A stretch of 48,456 nucleotides of DNA from JBGTFE01 sp036403235 (lineage in GTDB: Bacteria > Acidobacteriota > Blastocatellia > Pyrinomonadales > Pyrinomonadaceae): contig DASWRI010000009.1 of NCBI GenBank assembly GCA_036403235.1, forward strand, positions 1 through 48,456. Reading direction: 5' to 3'. The notes beneath the pieces were generated by a model that had not been told where the DNA came from, ran no database searches, and saw only the letters and a list, made by a program, of their open reading frames with translations. The position numbers were made by a program, and so were the translations under genes. How positions within the stretch are numbered: the stretch's first letter is position 1; each line of letters opens with the position of its first letter. Below, piece by piece: positions 26,342 to 34,822 of the stretch.

Positions 26342-29149
26342 ATGGCAGACCAAATAATACAGCAATTAAAAAAAATTCTCGGCTCCGACGCAGTAGTTTG
26401 CGATGACGACGAGTTGCTGGTTTATGAATGCGACGGCTTGCCGCAGCATAAACTTTTGCCGCGAGCCGTCGTCTTTCCAAACTCGACCGAAGAGGTATCG
26501 GAAATCGTTCGCATTCTTTCTGCCGCCAAAATTCCGTTCACGGCGCGCGGCGCGGGTACGGGCGTGTCGGGCGGAGCTTTAGCCAAAGACCGGGGCGTTA
26601 TCATTGAACTGGCGCGGATGCGGCGTCTGCTCAGGATTGATACGGAAAATCGCATCGCAGTTGTCCAAACGGGACTAATCAACTCGCATCTTTCAAAAGC
26701 CGCCGCTCCTTTTAATCTTTATTACGCGCCCGACCCTTCGAGCCAGACCGCCTGCACAATCGGCGGCAACATCGCCGAAAACGCGGGCGGAAGTCATTGC
26801 TTAAAGTACGGCGTCACCGTCGATCACGTGATTGCCGCGCGAGTTGTCCTGAGCGACGGCAGAATCGTCGATTTGGACGCGGGAACGCTGACTCCGGGAT
26901 ACGATTTAGTCGGCGTGTTTGTCGGCTCGGAAGGAACTTTCGGGATTGCAACGGAAGCGACGCTGAGGCTTCTTCCGACGCCGCCCGCCGTGCGAACAAT
27001 ACTCGCCGAATTTCCCGACGTCAATAACGCCAGCCGCGCCGTCTCCGCCATTATCGCCGCCGGACTTGTGCCCGCCGCGCTCGAGATGATTGACGCGGCG
27101 ACGATACGCGCCGTCGAGGCAAGCGTATTTGCCGCCGGACTGCCGGCCGACGCTGAAGCGGCATTAATTATTGAGCTTGACGGGCTCGAAGCCGGACTTG
27201 ATTCGGAAGCGACGCACGCCGAAACTATCTGCCGCGAACACGGCGCCAGAGAGGTCAGACGCGCTGTTGATGAAAAAGAACGCGAAAAAATCTGGAAGGC
27301 GCGCAAAGGTGCTTTCGGAGCGATGGGACGCATCAGCCCAGACGTGATGATTCAGGATGCGGTCGTGCCGCGCTCCAAACTTCCCAAAGCTCTCGCCGCC
27401 ATCTATCAAATTGCCGATAAATACAATTTGGAAGTGGCAAACGTCTTTCACGCCGGAGACGGCAATCTTCATCCTTTGCTCTGCTACGACTCGCGCGACG
27501 AATATCAGCTCGCCCACATCAAAGACGCCGGACGGGAAATCATGGAAACCTGCGTGGAGGCCGGCGGCTCGATTACCGGCGAACACGGCGTCGGGCTCGA
27601 CAAGATTGAATATTTGCCTCTGATATTTTCCGACGACGATATGGAAACGATGCTGCGCGTGCGTGCGGCATTCGACCCGATTGGCTTATGCAATCCCGGT
27701 AAAATCATTCCGTTGCGGCGCGGCTGCGGCGAAAAGCGAGTTATAGCCACAAAAGAAAGCGGTCTGTCGGAGAAGGCGATTGCGGATGAAAAAGCTGATG
27801 CGGCTAAATCGTATGCGGTGATGACTCCGCCGGACAAAAAATCCTCATCTGGAATACCTGTCTTTGACTCCGAAAAAGCGCGAGCGTCAGTCGCAAAAAT
27901 AATCGGCGAAGAAAATGTCCGGGCGAACGCGCTTGGATGTCCGCTGGCGGCATTCCCTACCTCGGTCGAAGAAATATCTGAACTTTTGCGGCTTGCCGAG
28001 CGCGAAAATTGGGCGGTTATTCCGGCCGGTTCCGGGACGTGGCTCGATGCCGGAAATCCCGTCGGCAATGCCGTTTTGTCAATTTCCACTTCCCGCCACA
28101 AAAATTTAATCGAATACGAGCCCGCCGATTTGGTGGTAACGGCGGAAGCGGGTATGAAATTGTCGGAATTAAATGCAAATTTAGATTCACAGTGGCTGCC
28201 GATTGACCCGCCCGATGACGGCCGGGCGACGCTCGGCGGCGTGGCGGCGACCGGAATGCCCGGAGCGCAGGCCTTCGGCTACGGCGCGCCGCGCCATCAC
28301 GTTATCGGAATGCGGGTTGCGCTGGCAGACGGCAGAATCGTCAAAGCGGGCGGACGCGTGGTGAAAAATGTGGCCGGATACGATTTGTGCAAACTTTTTA
28401 CCGGCAGTTACGGGACTCTCGGGATGATTGTCGAGTTAACATTCAAACTTCGTCCGCGTCCTCTGGCTGAAATTACAATCGCCGCGCAGTCGTCCGATTA
28501 CATTTCGTTGATTCAGGCGGCGCGGATGATTTTGAGTTCGGAACTGCTTCCGGTTGCCGTCGAGCTTCTTTCGCCCGGCAACTCCGTCAAATCGGATTTA
28601 ATCACTTCAAACGAACGACATACTTTATTGATTCGGTTTGCCGGCGCTGATGAAACCGTCTCTTATCAGGTCAAGCGCGCCGTCGCGTTAATCGAGAATT
28701 TTAGACAGATTGCCGCCGCGACTATTTCTGACGATGCCGGTTTGTGGTCTGAATTGGCGACAATTCCCGTTCAAAACTCCAACAAATTGATTTGGCGGTC
28801 GGTCGTTCCGCGCTCCAAAATGGACACAATGCTGGACGCTGCCACCAAGCGGAGCGGTAACGGCGCAGCTTCCCTGCTTTGGCAGGCGAGCATCGGCGAC
28901 GGACGTTTGCGGGTCGAGGAAGAGATGACGGACGACATTCTCGAAAAGATTAAATCTTTGGAAGAATTGCGCCGCGCGGCAAATTCGCTTGGCGGAAATT
29001 TAGTGATTGAAAACGCTCCTTTAATCTTAAAAGAAAATTTCGATTCGTGGGGCGATGCGGGCAATGCCGCGGAAATAATGCGCAATATAAAAGCGCAGAT
29101 GGACAGCGAAAACAGATTCAGTCCGGGACGTTTTGCTGCGGGAATTTAA
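26342..29149 (+). CDS. glcDE: Fused GlcD-GlcE-like FAD-linked oxidase
   Basis: 935 residues: two FAD_binding_4 (PCMH-type) domains in one chain. The first half (1 to about 460) is GlcD-like: VVFPNSTEEVSEIVRIL, GAGTGVSGGAL, NIAENAGGSHCLKYGVT, VGSEGTFGIATEATLRLLP, then the FAD-oxidase C-domain with FHAGDGNLHP and TGEHGVGLDK. After a linker (about 461-515) a second, GlcE-like FAD domain begins (FPTSVEEISELLRL, PAGSGTWLDAGNP, GGVAATGMPGAQAFGYGAPRHHVIG, GGRVVKNVAGYDLCKLFTGSYGTLGMI). GlcDEF oxidises glycolate to glyoxylate and passes electrons to the membrane; D-lactate or another 2-hydroxy acid is also possible. GlcF follows 56 bases downstream, completing the complex. Confidence 0.9.
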   Translation: MADQIIQQLKKILGSDAVVCDDDELLVYECDGLPQHKLLPRAVVFPNSTEEVSEIVRILSAAKIPFTARGAGTGVSGGALAKDRGVIIELARMRRLLRIDTENRIAVVQTGLINSHLSKAAAPFNLYYAPDPSSQTACTIGGNIAENAGGSHCLKYGVTVDHVIAARVVLSDGRIVDLDAGTLTPGYDLVGVFVGSEGTFGIATEATLRLLPTPPAVRTILAEFPDVNNASRAVSAIIAAGLVPAALEMIDAATIRAVEASVFAAGLPADAEAALIIELDGLEAGLDSEATHAETICREHGAREVRRAVDEKEREKIWKARKGAFGAMGRISPDVMIQDAVVPRSKLPKALAAIYQIADKYNLEVANVFHAGDGNLHPLLCYDSRDEYQLAHIKDAGREIMETCVEAGGSITGEHGVGLDKIEYLPLIFSDDDMETMLRVRAAFDPIGLCNPGKIIPLRRGCGEKRVIATKESGLSEKAIADEKADAAKSYAVMTPPDKKSSSGIPVFDSEKARASVAKIIGEENVRANALGCPLAAFPTSVEEISELLRLAERENWAVIPAGSGTWLDAGNPVGNAVLSISTSRHKNLIEYEPADLVVTAEAGMKLSELNANLDSQWLPIDPPDDGRATLGGVAATGMPGAQAFGYGAPRHHVIGMRVALADGRIVKAGGRVVKNVAGYDLCKLFTGSYGTLGMIVELTFKLRPRPLAEITIAAQSSDYISLIQAARMILSSELLPVAVELLSPGNSVKSDLITSNERHTLLIRFAGADETVSYQVKRAVALIENFRQIAAATISDDAGLWSELATIPVQNSNKLIWRSVVPRSKMDTMLDAATKRSGNGAASLLWQASIGDGRLRVEEEMTDDILEKIKSLEELRRAANSLGGNLVIENAPLILKENFDSWGDAGNAAEIMRNIKAQMDSENRFSPGRFAAGI

Positions 29150-29205
29150 TCCGGTTACGCCGAAAAACCTTCCCATTTTTGAAGTCTCCGGAATTTAACA
29201 AATTG

Positions 29206-30561
29206 ATGGTCAAGAACGATTCACTATTATCCGACATATTGTCGAAAGAAAAAGAGAAGATACTCGCCTGCGTTCATTGCGGATTGTGTCTGGAATCCTG
29301 CCCGACCTATCTTGCAACGGGCAACGAAAATGACAGCCCGCGCGGACGAATTTATCTTATACGAAACGTTGAAGAAGGCAGATTGCAGCCGACTTCTTCC
29401 GCTTTTGAGAGTCATATAAATCGCTGTTTAGGCTGTCGCGCCTGCGAACAAGTCTGCCCGGCGGGCGTTGAATTCGGTAATCTTTTAGAGGGCGCGCGCG
29501 CCGAAATAAGCTCGAAGAAAACAGAGCGCGGGCTCGCTTATCATTTACAATCTTTCCTGCTTCGCTATATTTGGCTTTATCCAAAAAGATTACGCTTTTT
29601 ATTTTCCTTCTCCAGAATCATTCGCGATATAAAACTTCCGTCATTGCTTCTCAAAACCGGGATTCCCTCGCGCTTTTTTCCGCGATTGGCTTTCGCTTTC
29701 GCGCTGCTTGACGCTTCGTCTCCCGCTCCGCTGAACTTCACCAAAAACGAAGACATTGCCGAGGAAAAAGAGACGCCCGCCGCAACCGAAAAAAAACGCT
29801 CCGTGATGCTTTTCAAAGGATGCGTGACGGAAGGGCTTTTTAGTCGAATCAATAAAGCCACCGGGAGAGTGTTGAAGGCGAATCGGCGTCAAACTCAAAT
29901 TCCCGCCAAACAGACTTGCTGCGGAGCTTTACACGCGCACTCGGGCGATTTGGAAGGAGCTAAAACGCTGGCGAGACGCAACATCGAAGCCTTCGCCGCC
30001 GATGATTCGCCAATTATTACCAATGCCGGCGGGTGCGGGGCAATGTTGTGTAATTACGGACATTTGCTCGCGGAAGACGCAGAATACGACGCGCGCGCCA
30101 AATCGTTCAGCGCGCGCGTCCGCGACATCAGCCAGGAGCTGCCAAACGAGGTGATTCAGGCTAACGGGTGCGGCAATTCCGACGCGGTTACATACGATTC
30201 TTCCTGCCATCTGCTATACGGACAGCACGCCGCCGGCGATTCGCTTCAAATGTTGTTGTCGGCAAACGTCAATTATGTGCCGCTAAACGGAAGCGATGTC
30301 TGCTGCGGCGGCGCGGGAATTTATAATCTGCTTGAGCCGGAATTGTCGTCAAAAATTCTCGGCGAAAAACTCGACAATATCAAGAATTCCGGCGCGAAAG
30401 TTCTGGCGACCGGCAATCCGGGCTGTCATATGCAGATACGGGCCGGGATGAATTTGTTTGAAAACAGTGACTTAAAGGTCTGTCATCCGGTAGAAATTCT
30501 CGATGAATCCTACCGCTGTGCGGGGCGATACGATAACGACAAGGCAAAAGTTAAAAGTTAA
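29206..30561 (+). CDS. glcF: GlcF-like iron-sulfur subunit
   Basis: 451 residues from ATG 29206 (the upstream in-frame extension overlaps glcDE and has no family match). Two 4Fe-4S motifs lie near the N-terminus: Cys22, 25, 28 and 32 (CVHCGLCLESCP) and Cys74, 77, 80 and 84 (CLGCRACEQVCP). Two CCG domains follow (TCCGALHAHSGD, and SDVCCGGAGIYNLLEP), each with the Cys-Cys-Gly pattern that holds further Fe-S or heterodisulfide-type centres. This is the layout of GlcF, the electron-transfer subunit of glycolate oxidase. It completes the complex with the fused glcDE gene. It ends 10 bases before the second esterase gene, so all are one transcript. Confidence 0.9.
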   Translation: MVKNDSLLSDILSKEKEKILACVHCGLCLESCPTYLATGNENDSPRGRIYLIRNVEEGRLQPTSSAFESHINRCLGCRACEQVCPAGVEFGNLLEGARAEISSKKTERGLAYHLQSFLLRYIWLYPKRLRFLFSFSRIIRDIKLPSLLLKTGIPSRFFPRLAFAFALLDASSPAPLNFTKNEDIAEEKETPAATEKKRSVMLFKGCVTEGLFSRINKATGRVLKANRRQTQIPAKQTCCGALHAHSGDLEGAKTLARRNIEAFAADDSPIITNAGGCGAMLCNYGHLLAEDAEYDARAKSFSARVRDISQELPNEVIQANGCGNSDAVTYDSSCHLLYGQHAAGDSLQMLLSANVNYVPLNGSDVCCGGAGIYNLLEPELSSKILGEKLDNIKNSGAKVLATGNPGCHMQIRAGMNLFENSDLKVCHPVEILDESYRCAGRYDNDKAKVKS

Positions 30562-30571
30562 AAAGAAATTT

Positions 30572-32173
30572 ATGAAACAACGATTCGGACTTATAATCGG
30601 TCTCTTTTTATTCCTGTTTATACCTGCGAAAATTTCCGCTCAGCAGTCATGCGAGAGCCTGACTAATTTAAAGTTGCAGGATACGATTATCGTTTCGGCG
30701 ACTGCCGTTCCCGCCGGTTCTTTCAAGCCGCCGGCAGGGTCTAATCTCGAATCGCTTGAATTACCTGCTTTTTGCCGGGTAGCGGGAACGATAAAGCCGA
30801 CGCCGGACTCGGATATTAGATTCGAGGTCTGGCTGCCTGCATCGGGCTGGAACGGGCGATTTCTGCAAATTGGTAACGGCGGGCTCGCCGGAGTTATAAA
30901 TTATTCTACAATGCCGCGCCCGCTTCTCGGCAATTTTGTCGTCGCGGCGACTGATGACGGGCATCAGGCCAGCCCGCTCGACGGCTCGTGGGCAATCGGG
31001 CATCCCGAAAAAGTAATCGATTTCGGGCATCGCGCAGTTCATCTGACAGCCGAGAAATCAAAGGAAATTATCAAATCTTTCTACGGAAAGTCTCAGAAAT
31101 ACTCCTATTTCCAGGGCTGTTCCGAGGGCGGGCGAGAGGCTTTGATGGAAGCGCAGCGCTATCCCGACGACTTTGACGGTATCGTCGTCGGCGCGCCCGG
31201 CAACTACTGGACTCATCTGCTTTCGGCATTTATCTGGAACTCGCAGTCACTTCTCAATAATCCGGCGAGCTATATTCCGCCGACAAAATTAAAAGCCGTT
31301 CAGGATGCGGCGCTCGCCGCCTGCGGAACTCAGGACGGAGTAAAGGACGATTTTATTAAAAATCCGGAAGCCTGTCGCTTCGACCCGTCGATTTTGTTGT
31401 GCAAAAACGGCGATGCCGATAACTGTCTGACCGACACCCAAATCGTCGCTTTGAAAAAAATCTACGCCGGCCCGAGCAATCCGCGCACCGGCGAAAAAAT
31501 TGCTCCCGGTTATGCGCCGGGCTGCGAAGGGCAGGGCGGCTGGGGCGGGCCGGGAGGTTATATTATCGGCTCGGGGCCCGGAAAGAGCCTCAATGTTTTC
31601 TTCGGACTCGGATTTTTCAGAGGATTGGTTTTCGAGAATTCAAACTGGGATTTCAAAACTTTCGATTTTGACAAGGACATCAGCTTCACCGACTCAAAGC
31701 TGGGAGCGACTTTGAACGCCGTGAATCCCGACCTTACCGGATTTAAAGCGCGCGGCGGCAAACTAATCCAGTATCACGGCTGGGGAGACGCTTCGCCGCC
31801 GCCTCTGGACTCTGTAAATTATTATCAGAGCGTAGCCGCAAAAATGCAGGGACTCAAAAAAACGCAGGGCTTTTACCGTCTTTTTATGGCGCCGGGCATG
31901 AATCACTGCTTCGGCGGCCCCGGCCCGAACAGCTTTGGAAATGTTTTCGGCAGCCCAATCGCCGACGCCGACCACGACGTGCTGAGCGCGTTGATACGCT
32001 GGGTAGAAAATGGTAAAGCGCCAAACAAAATCATCGCCGCCAAATATACGGACGACGACCCGAAGAAACGCCTTATCATGACGCGGCCGCTATGTCCGTA
32101 TCCGCAGCAGGCGCGTTGGACGGGCAAAGGAAGTCCGAACGACGCCGCTAACTTCGTTTGTCGAATGCCTTAA
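30572..32173 (+). CDS. Tannase/feruloyl esterase family hydrolase (B)
   Basis: 533 residues from ATG 30572 (the upstream in-frame extension overlaps glcF). A signal peptide is present (MKQRFGLIIGLFLFLFIPAKISA^QQ). The CS-D-HC set is intact: Cys183-Ser184 (GCSEGGR), Asp406 (HGWGDAS) and His445-Cys446 (GMNHCFGG). The calcium-loop segment is changed (CGTQDGVKDDFIKNPEAC) relative to esterase A. A Gly-rich insertion near 315-335 (EGQGGWGGPGGY) falls in the lid region, so substrate preference probably differs from A. The two proteins are clearly paralogues sharing the ends QQSCESL and ARWTGKGS. B is the last gene of the GntR-glcDE-glcF run. Likely periplasmic. Confidence 0.88.
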   Translation: MKQRFGLIIGLFLFLFIPAKISAQQSCESLTNLKLQDTIIVSATAVPAGSFKPPAGSNLESLELPAFCRVAGTIKPTPDSDIRFEVWLPASGWNGRFLQIGNGGLAGVINYSTMPRPLLGNFVVAATDDGHQASPLDGSWAIGHPEKVIDFGHRAVHLTAEKSKEIIKSFYGKSQKYSYFQGCSEGGREALMEAQRYPDDFDGIVVGAPGNYWTHLLSAFIWNSQSLLNNPASYIPPTKLKAVQDAALAACGTQDGVKDDFIKNPEACRFDPSILLCKNGDADNCLTDTQIVALKKIYAGPSNPRTGEKIAPGYAPGCEGQGGWGGPGGYIIGSGPGKSLNVFFGLGFFRGLVFENSNWDFKTFDFDKDISFTDSKLGATLNAVNPDLTGFKARGGKLIQYHGWGDASPPPLDSVNYYQSVAAKMQGLKKTQGFYRLFMAPGMNHCFGGPGPNSFGNVFGSPIADADHDVLSALIRWVENGKAPNKIIAAKYTDDDPKKRLIMTRPLCPYPQQARWTGKGSPNDAANFVCRMP

Positions 32174-32221
32174 ATAAGAAAAGGCTATTTGTCTCTTTTT
32201 TTGATTGTTTTTGAAAACAGT

Positions 32222-32998
32222 CTAAATCGTGCTCGTAAAGCCCATCTGACGGGAAACCTGGGCGGCGGATTTTTTTACCATCTCCACTATTTTCGGTAGA
32301 TGCGCTTCGTCAATATGCAAAATGATGCTCGACGTTCCGAGCGCGGCGACGACTTTTCCCCGCGCGTCGAAAATCGGCGCGGCGATACAACGAACGCCTT
32401 CGGCATTTTCTTCGTCATCGACCGCAAAACCGTATTTTCTGACGCGCTCGGCTTCGCGCAGAAATTTTTGCGGCGAAGTTATCGAACGCTTTGTCTTTTT
32501 CTCCATTCCGCGAAGCTCCAGAATCCGCAAAATTTCTTCTTCCGGCAGAAACGAAATTAAAATTTTGCCGATTGCCGTCGTGTGAACCGGCAGGCGATGC
32601 CCGACCCAGATGTCCATTTTTATAAAGCTTGATTCGGATTCGACTTTTTCGACGTAAACGGCGCGACCGTTATCCAGAACCGCCAGATGCGCTTCGGGCA
32701 AACGGCTCTTTTTCAGAAAATCTTCGAGCACCGGCTTGGTGATTGCGCGAATATCCAGATGCGTTATTGCGCCGCCCGTCAAACTCATCACTTTCAAGCC
32801 CAGGCGATATTTTCCGGCCGCGTCACGCTGCAAATAGCCGCGCTTTTCCAGCACGCGCAGTATGTAACTGGCTGAACTTTTCGGAATTTTCAGGCGACGG
32901 CTCAAATCCGAATTGTTTAATCCGTTGCTGCTCCCGGCAACCATCTCCATTATCGAAAGCGCCCGCTCGACGGCATTTGATGTTGATTCCTGCGACAT
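32222..32998 (-). CDS. IclR-family transcription regulator
   Basis: 258 residues from ATG 32998 (an in-frame extension to 33073 is Arg/Lys-rich and reads into the divergent promoter). The N-terminal winged helix-turn-helix spans about 8-70 (AVERALSIMEMVAGSSNGLNNSDLSRRL then PKSSASYILRVLEKRGYL). The IclR effector domain follows, with the conserved stretches LPVHTTAIGKILISFLP and GFAVDDEENAEGVRCIAAPIFDARGKVVAALG. It is divergent from aceB, the classic arrangement for the acetate operon repressor. The intervening DNA carries palindromes of the kind such dimers bind. It probably represses aceBA; the effector (glyoxylate or pyruvate in E. coli IclR) is not determined here. Confidence 0.9.
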   Translation of the reverse strand: MSQESTSNAVERALSIMEMVAGSSNGLNNSDLSRRLKIPKSSASYILRVLEKRGYLQRDAAGKYRLGLKVMSLTGGAITHLDIRAITKPVLEDFLKKSRLPEAHLAVLDNGRAVYVEKVESESSFIKMDIWVGHRLPVHTTAIGKILISFLPEEEILRILELRGMEKKTKRSITSPQKFLREAERVRKYGFAVDDEENAEGVRCIAAPIFDARGKVVAALGTSSIILHIDEAHLPKIVEMVKKSAAQVSRQMGFTSTI

Positions 32999-33080
32999 AT
33001 TTTTACAAATTTTGATTTTAATTCTTCGCTTCCGGATATGCAATCTCGTTCGGGATTGTGAAAAACCGTTCAAAATATCG

Positions 33081-33164
33081 AACAGGTTGTATTTTCCTGT
33101 TTACAACTCCGAGCGAATAATTGTATCTTCGCATTATACAGAACACCTGTTCAGCATTCTGAAC
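33081..33164. promoter_or_regulatory. Probable IclR operator cluster between iclR and aceB
   Basis: Two palindromic sites: AACAGG-N9-CCTGTT (33081-33101) and GTTCAG-CATT-CTGAAC (33149-33164, perfect 6-4-6). The latter is overlapped on its left by GAAC-acct-GTTC (33141-33152), so three GTTC/GAAC half-sites follow one another with even spacing. The right-hand cluster ends 14 bases before the aceB start, ideal for repression. Confidence 0.55.
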
Positions 33165-33178
33165 AAATGAGAAAATAA

Positions 33179-34756
33179 ATGACACAAGCGATTTCCGAAA
33201 AAAGGTTTGACCGGCGCATCAATCAGGCGTCACCGGATTTTGATGCGAAGAAAGATTTGCCGAAAGACTTTTATGATTTTTTTGAATCTCTGCACCTCGA
33301 GTTTACGCCGCGCCAGCAGGAATTGGCGGGAAAACGCGCCGAAGTACTGCAAAAAGCGCACGCCGGAATTTTGCCGAATCATCTTGCGGCATCCGAAGCG
33401 ACAAGAGGCGATTGGAAAATCAGCCTGCCGAAATGGTGCGAAGACCAGCGCAATCAAATGACAGGCCCGGCGGACGACGGCGAGCTGGTCGTAAAAATGC
33501 TCAATTCGAGCGCGCCCGGCGTGATGATTGACCTTGAAGATTCGATGGCGAACGTTTGGGAAAATCTGGAGAAAGGCATCGAAAATTCTCTGAAAGCAAT
33601 ACACGGCGAGTTGAGTTATTTTGACAAAAAGCGTGAAAAAGAAGTTTCCATCAAAGAAAGTCCGGCAGTAATCTGGATTCGCCTTCGCGGTCTGCATTTG
33701 AATCAAGCCGGAATATTGCCGGATGAGCTTGCTTCGGCCTCGGTTTACGATGCGGCGCGAATCGCTTTCGGAGTTGACCGAAAAAGGTTGAAACACCCGC
33801 TTTGTTTTTACATTCCGAAGTCCGAATCGGCGGAAGAAGCTTTATTCTGGCGCGATTTGTTTCAGACAATCGAAGGCAAGCTCGGCTGGGAAAAGGGTTT
33901 TATAAAATGTATGGCTTTGGTCGAAGCGCATCCGCTCGCCTTTCAGATGGAAGAATTTATCTATAATTTGCGCGAGCATATTCTGGGCCTGAATCTCGGA
34001 CGCTGGGATTATATGGCGAGCCTCATTCATTTTAATCTGGAAAATTCCGATTGGGTTTTGCCGGACAGAAATACGATTCCTTCGGACGTTCCGTTTTTCC
34101 AAAATCTGCGCGAGCTTTTGGTCGAAATTTGTCACAAACGCGGAATTTTAGCCGTCGGCGGAATGACCGCGCTGTTTCCGAACCGGCAGGACAAGGAATT
34201 AAACGAGCGCGCTTTGAAGGTTTTGAAAGCCGACAAAAAGAACGAAGCATCGGTCGGGATGGACGGCGCTTGGACGGGTCACCCGGACCAGAACGAAATC
34301 GCCGTCGCGCAGTTTCCCTTTCCGAATCAGGACTTTGTGCAGTTTGTCGGGCGCAGCCGCTATCCCGATTTGCGCCCGACGCCGAAAGGCATCGGAAGCC
34401 ACACGCTCGACGGAACGCGCGCGGCTGTCCGCACGGTAATCGGTTATCGTCACGGCGTTTTGAGCGGAAAAGGCGCGGTATTGCTCAACGGATACATGGA
34501 AGATTTAGCGACGGACAGGATTTACCGTTTGATGATTGCTCAAAGGATAAAGCACCGGGATGAAATAAAAATTACGACGGGCGACGAGGAAATCGAGCAC
34601 ACGCCGGAACTGATTACAAAAATTTTTGACGAAGAATTGGCGGGAATCCTGCGCGATTTGCCCGTTGAAGTCCGGGAAGCGGAAAAGACGCGTTACCGGG
34701 AAGCGCGGCGCATCAGCGAAGAGATGATTTTGGGTGAGCAGTTTGACCCGATTTAA
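33179..34756 (+). CDS. aceB: Malate synthase A
   Basis: 525 residues, near the usual AceB length (about 530). It condenses glyoxylate with acetyl-CoA to malate. Family landmarks: VMIDLEDSMANVWENL (metal and acetyl-CoA site), VIWIRLRGLHL, the active-site stretch ALVEAHPLAFQMEEFIYNLREHILGLNLGRWDYM, MGGMTALFP-like VGGMTALFPNR, and DGAWTGHPDQ with the catalytic Asp region in the C-terminal part. The usual GLNCGRWDY has Leu in place of Cys. It is followed 66 bases later by aceA and controlled by the divergent IclR gene. Besides the glyoxylate cycle it can use glyoxylate made by the upstream GlcDEF-type complex. Confidence 0.95.
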   Translation: MTQAISEKRFDRRINQASPDFDAKKDLPKDFYDFFESLHLEFTPRQQELAGKRAEVLQKAHAGILPNHLAASEATRGDWKISLPKWCEDQRNQMTGPADDGELVVKMLNSSAPGVMIDLEDSMANVWENLEKGIENSLKAIHGELSYFDKKREKEVSIKESPAVIWIRLRGLHLNQAGILPDELASASVYDAARIAFGVDRKRLKHPLCFYIPKSESAEEALFWRDLFQTIEGKLGWEKGFIKCMALVEAHPLAFQMEEFIYNLREHILGLNLGRWDYMASLIHFNLENSDWVLPDRNTIPSDVPFFQNLRELLVEICHKRGILAVGGMTALFPNRQDKELNERALKVLKADKKNEASVGMDGAWTGHPDQNEIAVAQFPFPNQDFVQFVGRSRYPDLRPTPKGIGSHTLDGTRAAVRTVIGYRHGVLSGKGAVLLNGYMEDLATDRIYRLMIAQRIKHRDEIKITTGDEEIEHTPELITKIFDEELAGILRDLPVEVREAEKTRYREARRISEEMILGEQFDPI

Positions 34757-34822
34757 GTAAAGGATGAAGGCGGAATGATGAAGTATGAAGTAGGAAAATA
34801 AACAATAATTTGAGGAGGAAAA

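Noticed and set aside
34051..34563. 170-codon ORF inside aceB in another frame
   Set aside because: Arg-rich out-of-frame translation of a highly conserved enzyme gene.
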